Of a stretch of 64,000 nt of DNA, positions 52,831-63,175 are shown piece by piece. The number at the start of each line of letters is the position of its first letter. Within the stretch, counting starts at the first letter, position 1. This stretch comes from Pohlia nutans (Eukaryota; Streptophyta; Bryopsida; Bryales; Mniaceae): assembly GCA_022496805.1 (NCBI GenBank), contig CM040100.1, positions 14,289,009 through 14,353,008 on the forward strand. The letters run 5' to 3'. Both the position numbers and the translations under genes were made by a program. The notes under the pieces are model-generated. The model was not told the origin of the DNA. It saw only the letters and a list, made by a program, of their open reading frames with translations, and searched no databases.

Positions 52831-54290
52831 GTTCACTTCACTGCGATTTTTCAACACCTCTTTCAAACTTTCAACAACTTACATTCTCATGTAACTATAC
52901 CTTGAAGTGTTCACCTTACCAACTGAGCCTATTTACACACATAAAACAGATTATATTTTCAGTGGGTCTTATTAGCAAGTTCAAATCGATTTCAACGCAC
53001 TTTAGCATGCATTTTTTGGACACCTTATAAATAAGTTATGAATTTCCAAAGTGCTGACTATAGGTTGACCTTAAAGCGACCCTAAACTCTGATGTTCAGA
53101 TTGTGCACATTCTCATCAACAATAGGGTGTCAGAATCTACTTATTATGGAAGATTGAGCTACAGACGCTTTAAGGAAATGGTCGCTTTTAGATATAGTTA
53201 CCTTAATCTGCTACTTTTCGTAACCCTGATCCTCAGTGTAATAGGTGTACACTTTGATTTCCAAGATGACCTATGATATTCAAAGTAATGAGATGCATGT
53301 TTTCAAGTCATAAAGATGGTACACTAAGGTAACTATATCTAAAAGCGACCATTTCCTTAAAGCGTCCATAGCTCAATCTTCCATAATAAGTAGATTTTGA
53401 CACCCTACTGTTGATGAGAATGTGCACAATTTGAACATCAGAGTTTAGGGTTGCTTTAATCCCTAAAGGACCGGGCGGTGGTTGAACTTACCTCTTGTTT
53501 TCTTGACTAGCTCTGGTAGCAAGCTCAATTCCTCATTGGTGTGGGATAATTTTGACGATCCACACCGTTGAAATTAAAGAAGACTTACATAGCCTTTTTA
53601 TGAAAAAAGATCAACAAAATCGCACAATTTTTGAGAAAATGCCACCGTTGAGAAGATTGATGGAACTTGTTTGGGGTATTTTGTACACATGCTGATATCG
53701 GATTGTTCAAAAGTGCTCCAAAAATTCTGAAATTTTTATCGTGAGTAGAAATCATCATTTTAAACATGTGCAAAAAGTTTCAAGTAATTTGGAGGTGTGA
53801 GGAGGAAGATATGAGGGTCTGAAGTGACGCCTAAATACCCTCCGTGCAACTCAAAAAAAACACCAAAAATCGCTCACTTGATGAATTTCCGATCAAGAAG
53901 TACCTACAAATTTAGCTCTCAAAAAGAGCCAAGGTCTCTTTGTTGCTCATCCTACAATTCAAAGCCCATGAACTCGAATTTCCTCACTTTCTAGTTCCAG
54001 AAGCCGCGTGGGGGCCTTACGGTCCTTTAGGGGTTAAGGTCAACCTATAGTCAGCACTTTGGAAATTCATAACTTATTCATACGGTGTCCAAATAATGCA
54101 TGCTAAAATGTGTTGGAATCGTCTTGAACTTGCTATTAAGACCCACTGAAAATATTTTCTGTTTTATGTGTGTGTATATAGGCTCAGTTGGTAAGGTGAA
54201 TGCTTTTAAGTACCTTAGTTGTATTCTTAAAAGTATAAGAGAAATACATGCAGTGGGTAGTACACTACAGAAAAGTGCAAGTGGTGGGTA
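52830..54290. repeat. long inverted repeat (foldback) with a TTAA element in one arm
   Basis: The left arm (about 52900-53215, including CAAAGTGCTGACTATAGGTT) is repeated inverted from about 53325 onward and continues past the inserted element to about 54200. The centre lies near 53270. Confidence 0.75.
53456..54037. mobile_element. TTAA-flanked element, 582-bp family, complete copy
   Basis: The ends TTAATCCCTAAAGGACCG and TACGGTCCTTTAGGGGTTAA. Comparison of the two foldback arms shows that only one TTAA existed at the site before insertion (GGTTGACCTTAAAGCGACC in the left arm), confirming the 4-bp duplication. Confidence 0.92.
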
Positions 54291-55200
54291 GTGTGCTACG
54301 AGGTGTACTTGATGTGCTCTCATAAAATGTAATTGGGCCACACATGGCTTTGAAAAAAAAAAGTTGATCCTATGAAGTAGGCTGTTCAATTCCTACCGCC
54401 ATCCGTAGTCCAAGTGTAATGATGGGCCCCAACTCTTTGTTTGATGTCTTCTAAGTAAGAGGTTTTATGCTCTCTTGTTTAAATTTAAAAAAAAAAAAAA
54501 AAATTTAACCAAAAATTTAAAAAAATTTAAAAGTAAAACTTTTTGGGTGATCCAAGGGCTCACATAAAAGACAAGGGTTATGAGCAGGGAGAACTGTTGC
54601 ACATGTCAATGCTCATCACACGTCACATTTGTGACGAAATGTTTTGTAACGTGTCAAAAAAAGACACATAAAATGTTCAACCCAATAAATGAAAGATGAT
54701 TCAAAAATCATCCAGTCTAAAATTCTTTAAGTAGAAATTTTATTCAATTACCATAGTTGTCGAAATTTAGCATTGCCATGGCCGTTTCATCTCAACATTC
54801 TTAAATCAAAATAAAGGTGTAAGAATGACTTCAACTTCAAACCCGTCATTTCAAAATCTACCCATCAAATGAAAGGCAAAATAACATTGAACCCGTTGGG
54901 AAAAAAAAAAACAAAAAAACAAAAAAACACATAGTTCAAAACAAGGCATGTCAAGGGGACCCGTCAGAAATTAACACTAGTTATGGGTATTATCATTCTC
55001 CTACTACCAGTGTTTGGTATCTCAAAATTTCTTGCTAAAAATTGAGGTCCCAATTTGACTTGGGAAGACTTTTTGCCTGAAGATTACCGGCCTTGTAGAA
55101 TACACTATCACCGACATGAAGGTTGACCACATTTGAATAACACAAAAAAACATATCATAGCAAATCGTCAGCTCTCAATTCATCCCATTGTAACAACCAG
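54291..55200. other. intergenic DNA
   Basis: AT-rich sequence with A runs (54485-54503, 54901-54930); no gene or paired repeat recognised. Confidence 0.4.
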
Positions 55201-55218
55201 CCCAACCAGAGCCTTGAG

Positions 55219-55336
55219 TGACGTCGCTAACTGGAGCTCTTGACACTGAAACCAATGACACGTGCCTCAAGTCTGCACAGGACACCTGCCACGTCTGATG
55301 TTTCCACCGCTCTCCCAATCCCCGCTCGCCACGTGC
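55219..55336. promoter_or_regulatory. cluster of four ACGT-core (ABRE/G-box) elements
   Basis: TGACGTC (55219), GACACGTGCC (55257), GCCACGTC (55288) and CGCCACGTGC (55327) are spaced 32-40 bp apart, about 310-430 bp upstream of a small gene. ACGT-core clusters with G-box flanks are typical abscisic-acid response elements bound by bZIP factors. Function here is inferred. Confidence 0.55.
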
Positions 55337-55403
55337 ACCCACACCCGTCTCTCTCGTCCTCGATAGAACCAGTTTGCCGCACTCAGAGCAACAATTCAGC
55401 GTT

Positions 55404-55622
55404 CTAGATTTCGAGCACAGGAAGCAGAATTGCGCAACTGATCACTGCGGATTTTACATCTAGATTTCGAGCACAGAAAGTGGAATTGCGCAACTGATCA
55501 CTGCGGATTGCACATCTAGATTTCGAGCACAGGGCGTGGAATTGCGCAACTGATCACTGCGGATTGCACTTCTAGATTTCGAGCACGGGACGTGGAATTG
55601 CGCAACTGATCACTGCGGATTG
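55404..55622 (+). repeat. tandem repeat, 56-bp unit, four copies
   Basis: CTAGATTTCGAGCACAG begins at 55404, 55460, 55516 and 55572, each followed by GAATTGCGCAACTGATCACT and GCGGATT. The array stops about 25 bp before the start codon of the next gene, so it is probably in the leader. Confidence 0.93.
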
Positions 55623-55648
55623 TTGGTGAGAGAGTGAGAGTGAGCGCA

Positions 55649-55936
55649 ATGGGGCAGGGCAAGGACGAGAAGAGGAAGGGGAGTGCGCTGGGCACCGCGG
55701 CGGTGGCGACGGCGAGCGTGGCGCTCGGGTACGCGGCGTTGGAGCTGGGCCTCGGGGGCGTGCTCAGGCCTGGCCGCGACGCCATCAAGGAATCCTTGCA
55801 GCCGCAGGACGACGCCGCGGCGCGGCAGCAGCAGCAGCGGCCGGAGTTAGTGACGGAAGCGGACCACGACAACGCCACGACGCCCGCGCTTACGACGTCC
55901 TCCGCGACGGAGGTGCTGGAAGACAAGCACCATTGA
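55649..55936 (+). CDS. small protein of unknown function, 95 residues
   Basis: I do not recognise the family. ATG 55649 gives MGQGKDEKRKGSALGTAAVA; Gly2 followed by a basic, serine-containing stretch could permit N-myristoylation. Residues about 13-37 (ALGTAAVATASVALGYAALE) are hydrophobic and Gly/Ala-rich with small-residue spacing and could be a membrane helix. The rest is acidic and Gln/Ala/Thr-rich, with a QQQQ run, and ends VLEDKHH. The GC-rich codon use contrasts with the AT-rich surroundings and resembles the sucrose transporter gene. An ACGT-core cluster and a 56-bp tandem repeat lie upstream. A broken copy of its 3' end lies at 57211-57320. It might be a plant-specific, stress-regulated protein, but that is a guess from the promoter. 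Confidence 0.65.
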   Translation: MGQGKDEKRKGSALGTAAVATASVALGYAALELGLGGVLRPGRDAIKESLQPQDDAAARQQQQRPELVTEADHDNATTPALTTSSATEVLEDKHH

Positions 55937-56949
55937 AAGCTTTAGAGTTCTAGCAATTGAGCTTTCCCAGGAGCTTGTACATAATATGTTCTAGATTAAC
56001 AAAAGCTCATAGGGAGCGACTTGTTTCCTGTGAAAGGAGGTGATTCTGGGATTGAAATGAGATTGAAATTGCACGTATTTTGCTATGCGATTGTTGGGTT
56101 GTGAATTGTATTGGACCCAATTTAGAAAGTGGGAGATAAGTCTTGTAGGAGCCTGTGCCTCCTCATTTTATTTTTTTTATGAAATCAATCAAAGGGGACA
56201 ATATTTTAGTATAAATCATCTTAAGTTTATTGTCATTTTTTCTTTTGGAATATCAAGTAATTATTTCATTTCACTTTTTACATGCAATATTATATTATAA
56301 GACTATATATAAATATGTGCATCTAAAAATGTCCAAATAAGGATATGATTGAGGATGGTTCCTATTATTAAATTACATTGATTTTTGTTGATACTTGTAA
56401 CAATTGAAAAGAGATTCCAATGCATCTTAGTGTATGTCTTTTAGACATTGTAAGAATATCAAGGTACTTATTTACAACTGTATCCAAAATCAACTATAGA
56501 CTTTCATGCACATTTTAGGAATTTAGGGTTAGTGCTGGATGTGGGTCGCAACCTACCTCATTCTTTGGCCGGCAATATGCTTTTTGCTTGAATGCAATGC
56601 ATTGGCCTGTGCAACTTCTTTGCCTGCCCGAGGGATGCAAAAGAGGTGTGCATTTTCCGCATGATCTGTGGCTTCTAACAATTTAGGTAAACTCATTGAC
56701 AAGTTAAAACGTAAAGCACTCGGAAGGTTTGCTCCAATCGAAAATGAGGGAGCTCAGAGTGGAACTCCCTCGAGGAAAACGGTGGAATGGAATGTCCTTG
56801 TGTGGTGGAATAGAATTTTCTCGTTGCTTTACTTAGTTGGAAGCCCTCACCCTTGTGAATACCGCATAAGAAAAACCCTTGACCTCGGACAAGCTGGGGT
56901 TTCCCTACACAATATTTCCTCGGGTGAGGGTTTCCTACTATACTGAAAA
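55937..56949. other. 3' flank and duplicated spacer, unit 1
   Basis: From about 56060 to 56560 this sequence has a diverged copy at about 58220-58680 (shared blocks include ATTGTTGGGTTGT, ATCTAAAAATGTCCAAAT and AGATTCCAATGCATC). It belongs to a tandem segmental duplication. No gene is seen. Confidence 0.6.
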
Positions 56950-57189
56950 GGTCCCGGCGAGATTTGAACTCACACTACAAGAGAAGGTGTCGCTTTTCAC
57001 TCGGTAGGTGAGTCAAATGATGCCACTTCGCACTCACTGCCCAGACGCTCAAAACTTGGTGAGTGTGATTCGTCATGTAGGACAAGTGTGTACAGTAAAC
57101 TCTGACACTGTTTTGAGTGAGAAGCAACGCCTTTGCTAGTAGTGTCGCATTACTGGATTCAATGTCCTGACCGCTAGACTACTCGGACC
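56950..57189 (-). pseudogene. tRNA-Gln pseudogene split by a CACTA MITE
   Basis: The two halves (56950-56972 and 57145-57189) match the intact tRNA-Gln at 58731. A 172-bp MITE separates the T-arm from the rest, and six bases of the anticodon arm (GAGTCC in plus-strand sense) are missing, so the anticodon is gone. The acceptor stem is also altered (ACTCGGACC for ACGGGACC). Confidence 0.9.
56973..57144. mobile_element. 172-bp CACTA-type MITE inside a tRNA pseudogene
   Basis: The ends CACTACAAGAGAAGGTGTCG and, on the reverse strand, CACTACTAGCAAAGGCGTTG are inverted repeats of about 30 bp with a few mismatches. The flanks TCA (56970-56972) and TCG (57145-57147) are a 3-bp duplication of the TCG found in the intact tRNA gene. 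Confidence 0.9.
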
Positions 57190-57210
57190 AACAATGCCCA
57201 CGCCATGGAA

Positions 57211-57320
57211 CAGAAAGAGCTCACGATGGTGGGGCTGGAGGACAAGCAGTATTGAAGGCTTTAGGTCTTGCCAGAGTTCTAGCAATTGAATTGACAGAGC
57301 TTTTCCAGGAGCTACACTGA
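57211..57320 (+). pseudogene. duplicated 3' end of the 95-residue gene
   Basis: GGACAAGCAGTATTGAAGGC and the following ~75 bp match 55920-55975, the last codons and start of the 3' UTR of the small gene. The reading ends LEDKQY instead of LEDKHH; the rest of the gene is absent. Confidence 0.75.
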
Positions 57321-57522
57321 AATCATCACATACAGTGGGTGGATAATTGTTATGGGTACATTCATCTATTTGGACAAATTCTCATCTGTTTGAACAAATT
57401 TCCATTCATTTGAATATTTTTTCATCAGATTTGGATGAATTTTACCACAATATTTTGGAAGTTTATTTATTGGTAAAGCCTCTTGTAAATACCATGGGCC
57501 ACAGGTGATTTCAGAATAGTAC

Positions 57523-58098
57523 TTAACCCCTAACCGCCCAACCATGCATATTTTGCATGATGTACGGATTTGAACTCCGATTTCTCATCCATCATGCACT
57601 TTTTGCAGTGTGGATTTTTTACTGAAACTTTTATGGGAAGTTAGCTTTGTGCATGTGTGATCCGATTAGAAAGGGGATGATTTGTGAAATTTTTATGCCT
57701 CATTTCATGTTGTAGTGTTCCACCCAAAATTTCAAAGATTTTAGTCTAAAAGTGCTCTTGAAAAAGTCAACCACTAAAATTAAGCAACCAAAAAATCTCC
57801 AAAAATCATTACACTTGGAGTATCACATTTCAACCCATCCCAAAACATTTCATTATTAGATTGTCAATATCTTATTCGTAATCATATTACAAAAGAGCTC
57901 TAAATTTTAAGTTTGAAAATTTATACACAAATATTGGTGATAGCAATCGCAAATCTAACCGTATGGATAGAATCTAAAATTCATAATGTACAACTTTTAT
58001 TCATTCATCAAGTTGAAAATATCCCTCTTAGTTGCATTTTATAATGCATTTTTGAAAAACTGCCAAATTTGAAAAGGGTGAGAACGTTTAGGGGTTAA
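57523..58098. mobile_element. TTAA-flanked element, ~575-bp family, complete copy
   Basis: 576 bp from TTAACCCCTAACCGCCCAAC to AACGTTTAGGGGTTAA. The palindrome CATGCA-TATTT-TGCATG (57543-57559) begins 16 bp after the left TTAA. It lies within duplication unit 2. Confidence 0.92.
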
Positions 58099-58730
58099 TC
58101 TCTTCTAGATTCTTGGTTTTAGGAAAGTTAGGTTTTTTAATCTTGCTTACTTTTGAGGAGAGTCAATACCAAGTTGTCAAAGCTTGCAACTCCTTTCCTA
58201 CAAATGGAGGCGATTTCGAAAACGAGATTGAAATTGCATGTTTAGAGTTAGTATTGTGCTATGAGATTGTTGGGTTGTAAATTGCAATTGTAAGAGTCAT
58301 CTTTCTTGCCATCTTGTCTTTTGGGATATCAAGTAATTATTATGCAACATTATATTATCACGATGTTATAAGACTAATTAGAAATGTATGTATTTTACAA
58401 ATATCAAGTTTTGCGAGGAAGGACAAATGTGTTTAAGATATGTAGATCTAAAAATGTCCAAATGAACATATGATTATCATTAGGTTACATTGATTTTTGG
58501 AACAATTGAAAAAGATTCCAATGCATCGTAGCATATGTTTTTATTATTATTATAAGAATAAATTACAAATATAAAGATAATCATTTACAAGTGTATACAA
58601 AATCAACACTAGACTTTCACATGTGCAGATCATGCACATTTTAAGAATTGAGGGTTAGTTTTGGATGCGGGTCGCAATTGTGGCTCCTAAGAATTTGGGA
58701 AAAACTCATGGACAAATAAAAAATTGAAAA
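58099..58730. other. duplicated spacer, unit 2
   Basis: From about 58200 this parallels 56050-56560 in the same order and orientation and leads into the intact tRNA gene. Confidence 0.6.
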
Positions 58731-58801
58731 GGTCCCGGCGAGATTTGAACTCGCGTTACTGGATTCAGAGTCCAATGTCCTGACCGCTAGACTACGGGAC
58801 C
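58731..58801 (-). tRNA. tRNA-Gln-CTG: tRNA-Gln (anticodon CTG)
   Basis: On the minus strand the sequence folds into a full cloverleaf: acceptor stem GGTCCCG/CGGGACC, D arm GTCT..GGAC, anticodon stem TTGGA/TCCAG with loop CTCTGAA (anticodon CTG, reads CAG), and T arm GCGAG-TTCAAAT-CTCGC. No intron and no encoded CCA. It is 71 nt. Confidence 0.93.
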
Positions 58802-59799
58802 ATACGGGAAGTCAACTAGAGATCGACCTCAGTAGTCACATGTCTCAACTTCGTGCAAAACCATTTTTACACTGCTGACTCGCATGTGTTACTTTAGGTT
58901 TACCTTTTGGAGCTCCTGGAAGTAAACTTTCGTGGTTAGAGATTCTCATGATTCAAATTTCCAGCTGACTAGGAGGCTGAACATGGTAACCTGATTTCAT
59001 TTGTTTAAATCTATGTATAAAATCATAATCCATGTTCAATGGAAGAGAGAGAAATGACTCTGGTTCTGTTTTAAAGCATAGCATAATAGAGCAGCGCAAT
59101 GGAGCACCCTTTTGAAAACTGCATTGAAAAAGAATCTCATTTAGATCCACTTTTCTAAGTAATGAAGGAATGTCATTTGTATTCTATGAATTTTGGGACT
59201 ATCATATCATTGCCAAGAAAACTTAGTTTCTAATTGTAACTAGATTGTAGTCCCATTGCAAAAGGGTGTTGCCTCCCATTGTTCTATTATGCTGTGAGAG
59301 TAGCATACATTGAGAATTTTTAAGGTCCCACACATCATGGTCCATACGTCAATGAGTGTCACAATTACTGAGTATATGACTCTTAGTACTTCAAATAAAA
59401 CTTGCAAATATACTTGAGTTACTTTTGTAAGAATATGGGAGAGTAGTTGATATTGTTTTAAATAGTGTATGTCAAAACCCATGTCCAAAGAAAGACCTAT
59501 TATCTGATTGTTAAACTTTATGAGTGTCACTTTGCATTATTAACTTACCGAATGCTCAATGTGATATTTCATCAGAAGAAATCTATACATTAAGATAGGT
59601 TATTTGTTTGTTTTGTTTTTGTTAGTTACGTTGAGATCTCCCCAACCATGCGTTCCCTGGTTATGTTCTTGCTCACATTCTTGGTATCGTCGGAAAGCTC
59701 TCAATGAGGAGGGGTGCACGGAGTGTTTTTTTCGTCGCGTTTGGACCTATAGTGTGAAAGTTATAGATTTTGAATAGAATTTTGTCACCATAAATTGAA
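58802..59799. other. intergenic DNA with one small MITE
   Basis: No gene is recognised. It contains the MITE at 59077-59296, and 59640-59790 resembles 52310-52500. Confidence 0.4.
59077..59296. mobile_element. MITE, CATAGCATAATAGAGCA family, copy 1
   Basis: The left end CATAGCATAATAGAGCAGCG is mirrored by CATTGTTCTATTATGCTGTG at the right end. Its interior block ATTTGTATTCTATGAATTTTGGG recurs in the copy at 63426. Superfamily unknown. Confidence 0.6.
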
Positions 59800-60347
59800 T
59801 TAACCCTTTAACGTCCCGATTCAACACTGTTTTCAAAGAAGCGCTATAAAATGCTTGATGAAAACCAAAAATGGGGTTTATGATCAAAGCAAAGTTATAA
59901 ATGTCAATGTGAAGATCACATCTGTACGGTTGGATTTATTATATTTTTATTTAATATATTTAAATTAATTTTGCAAGTTTTTCTCTTGAAATTCAATTTA
60001 AAATCCAAAATTAGCACAAAAAAATTTAAAAATATGGTAATGAAATTGAAATAACATGCACTACGAGATGGTATGATTTCCATTAATTGATTCTACTTAT
60101 TTTGAAAAATCATATTTAAGGTCCCACTTTTTGAACTAAGAATGAAACTTGACATAAACCAATTTTGTTGTTTTTCTAAAAATCATAATAACCTTTTTTG
60201 AAGATCCAAACCGTACAAAGGATAGTCAACTTGCTCAAGAACTAAGAGAAATTTTGGTGGATGAAAACTATCCGATTTGGATGAGAATCGAGCAGTTTCA
60301 ATCTGTGCGTCATCCACTATGTGGACGCTGGCGCGTTAAAGGGTTAA
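59800..60347. mobile_element. TTAA-flanked element, 548-bp family, copy 2
   Basis: The ends TTAACCCTTTAACGTCCC and GGCGCGTTAAAGGGTTAA form good inverted repeats. A palindrome around TCCA-CTATG-TGGA (60313-60325) lies 18 bp from the right TTAA. Confidence 0.9.
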
Positions 60348-60942
60348 ATTATGAATAAAGCAAACGCCAAAGCAAAAGTACACCAAACACGGGGAACACA
60401 CGGGAACACAAGAACGCACGGACATACGGGGAACATTTGGGCCAACAGCACAGAACCACACTAGTACATACTAAGATGTGTTGTCTTTCACAAAATGCAA
60501 CAAAAATCAAGATATTCTAATAATAGGAACCATGCTCAATACATATTTGAACGCTTCCAGGTATACACATCTTAATACAATGCCAACAAGACACAAAAAA
60601 ATTCAAGGAAATCTAATAATACTTATGCTCAATACTTACATATTTGGACGCTGTTAGCTGTACATACCTCAGTGCAATGTAGACCTAAGCTTTCAAAAAC
60701 TGATGATCCACCGAGTAAATAAAATGTCTTCGACAGAAACAAGATTACACACTTCATATTTAACATATTTACAGCTCATGCTAAGTGCACAGAATATCTA
60801 CAGCTCATATCCCTTCCATTGAGATAAACTTCCTTCCGTCTAGCCACGCCACAATAAAAAAACTAATAATCACAGCATCTTTTGAGTTTAGAAAATGGCA
60901 CTTGCTCTTGTAAACGCCGAACAATTCTACAGTTCCAGCAAT
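60348..60942. other. intergenic DNA and F-box gene 3' flank
   Basis: It holds a degenerate repeat (ATGCTCAATAC..ATATTTG.ACGCT at about 60532 and 60613) and the probable 3' UTR of the minus-strand gene. Confidence 0.4.
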
Positions 60943-62757
60943 TTAAGGGACTGCATCAAGTTTCAACTCAACTATGTACCTGGACAGGCAATTGGGATCA
61001 ATGTCGTGGTCAGTAACATCAGTCCATATTTTTGTAGACATGTCCAACATCAGCATCAAGTTATTGTTGTTGTTGTGGTCCAAGTCATCGTCCATCTCAT
61101 GTGACGCATCATAGAAGAGCTTTCTCTTTTTTCCAAGCAAAAGAATAAGATCTCCACACAAGAACACGGAGAAGAAATAGTTCGGCAATTCTGCAGCTTT
61201 GGGGATGTGGGAGAAGTGCTCCCATTTGGTCTCCAACTTGTGATCACTGAATCTACTTTCGTGAGTCTTCAACAGAAACAGGCATCCGTGTTCCGCTTGG
61301 TAAAGAAATGACCCTTCCACTTGTGCAACAATGCCATGGTCGAAGTCCGGCGGATACAGGATACTGCTTGACGCTCCTGGCTTTATGTCGTATGTGTGTA
61401 TGCTTCCGAGGTAAACGTTTATCAAAATGTAGCGGCCAACTATGTCAGGCTCTCTGCTCCAATCCCGCCTCTCCCAACAATTTGTCTCGGAGCTGTACAC
61501 GTGAAAAACCTCAGGTTCCTTGATATTGCAAGACCCTGCAGAAACACACGCAGTTTCTATACAAGGCTTCAACACATCATAATGTCAATGCAGGATTTTG
61601 AAGCTGATGTGGCAGAGTCTAGGAACCCATAATCCTACCCACTAAAGAATCTGATTTAGAAGATATGCAACCAATTTTCAAGGTCAAAGTGCAGAACTGA
61701 ATCTTGAAGCCTAAAAAATTTGACTATTATGATCATATTGAGAAGCAAACAAGGAGTATTTGAGGATAGAACTAACACAACGCAATGTTCAAGATCCTAC
61801 AATTAGATTTTGCAAATTAGGTACCAAAAATCTTGACAAGGCTCCCAACACATCATAATGCCAATGCACGATTTTGAAGCTGATGTGGCAGAGTCTAGAA
61901 ACCCATAATCCTAGCCCTCACAACCCACTAACGAATCTGATTTAGAAGATATGCAACCAATTTTCAAGGTCAAAGTGCAGAACTGAATCTTGAAGCCTAA
62001 AAACTTGACTATTATGATCATACTGAGAAGCAACCAAGGAGTATTCGAGGATAGAACTAACACAACGCAATCTTACAATTAGATTTTGCAAATTAGGTAC
62101 CAAAAATCAAATTTAGTCACTAGCAATGGCAACAGTTTTCAGAATTATTTGCAAGTTAGTACCTACCTTTCCAAGTTTCCATAGGTACTAACTTGCAAAT
62201 TGTTTTTGATAAGGTCCATGTCCTTCCAACAACTACTGAAAATCTGATTTACAAACTGGTTTGAAAACATCGCTAAAATGAGGATGGGACTGAGTACCTA
62301 AAAATTTGATGGTGTAATGCCTTGAAGTCAAGTCCACTTTCATTTGAAACGACTTAGGAAACAAGTGGACGCCGACCGCAGGGGGAAGCTCACGCCAGGT
62401 ACAAGTGAGTGGATTACACACAGCCACTTGAAGACGCTCTTGGAGTTTCGTGTATTTGACAAAGCAAAGCAGGCCTCCGTCAGCTGCAGCCAAGTACGAG
62501 AAGGGTAAGTAGGCGAGAGGAAGGGCGTGCCATCGCCTTGCTCGGGCATCGTAAGCCCGCACCGTTCTCTCGCTCTCCACCACGGCGAAGTCCTTGGGTC
62601 GGCCATCGCTGAACGCAAGCTGAAATTCCGGCGAGATGAGGTCGGACCGCCATTGCTTGGACAGAAGCTGAAGCTGGACCAGAGATTGTAGAGGCAACCG
62701 AGCAAAAATCAATTCCAATAGAATCGGTGGCGTGTTACTCCATATCTTTGGATCCAT
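60943..62757 (-). CDS. F-box protein with kelch/galactose-oxidase-like C-terminal region
   Basis: Two exons on the minus strand, 62757-62253 and 61535-60943, give 365 residues; the donor GTAAAT and acceptor CTGCAG keep the frame (joint codon TGG). Residues about 5-45 (WSNTPPILLELIFARLPLQS then LSKQWRSDL) are an F-box, which binds SKP1 in an SCF ubiquitin ligase. The remainder resembles the beta-propeller of plant F-box/kelch proteins: YDARARRWHALPL, VCNPLTCTWRELPP, VYSSETNCWERRDW and LDMSTKIWTDVTD each look like one blade. The substrate is unknown. An AG just upstream of the ATG (near 62766) suggests a 5'-UTR intron; starting instead at 62811 would add 18 residues with no family support. The intron carries a tandem duplication. 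Confidence 0.85.
61571..62110 (-). repeat. tandem duplication in the F-box gene intron, ~280-bp period
   Basis: CACATCATAATGTCAATGCA at 61571 recurs as CACATCATAATGCCAATGCA at 61851, and both are followed by the same blocks through GATTTTGCAAATTAGGTACC. Confidence 0.88.
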
Positions 62758-62774
62758 TCTCACATCCTGCAAAC

Positions 62775-63175
62775 ACCAAATCAACAGGAACTCATCTCTT
62801 CCATTCAACACTTGGTTGAACTTTATTTATCAACTTTGCATAAGAAAATCATCCTGCAATGCATTCAAAATCAACAGCAACTCCTGTTAAGCCCTGTTAC
62901 CAACAATCACTCATCTCTTCCATTCAACACGTGGTTGGACTTTGTCAACAAGCGGTGTAAGCATGATTGCCTAACTACTGAACAGAACTGGAGTTTTCTA
63001 CCATCACTTAAACTGGTCTACTTTGCATAAGAAAACCATCCTGCAATACACTCTTGTTAAAATCAAACACCAAATCAACAGTAACTGATCTCTTCCAATC
63101 AACGCTTGGTTGGACTTAATCTACAAGTGGTGTAAAGCATGACTTGGCATAAGAAAATCATAGATTGAGTGAGAA
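62775..63175 (-). repeat. imperfect tandem repeats upstream of the F-box gene
   Basis: About three units of 120-170 bp share ATCTCTTCCATTCAACAC, TGGTTGGACTT and TTTGCATAAGAAAATCATCC. They lie in the promoter or 5'-UTR intron region. Confidence 0.75.
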
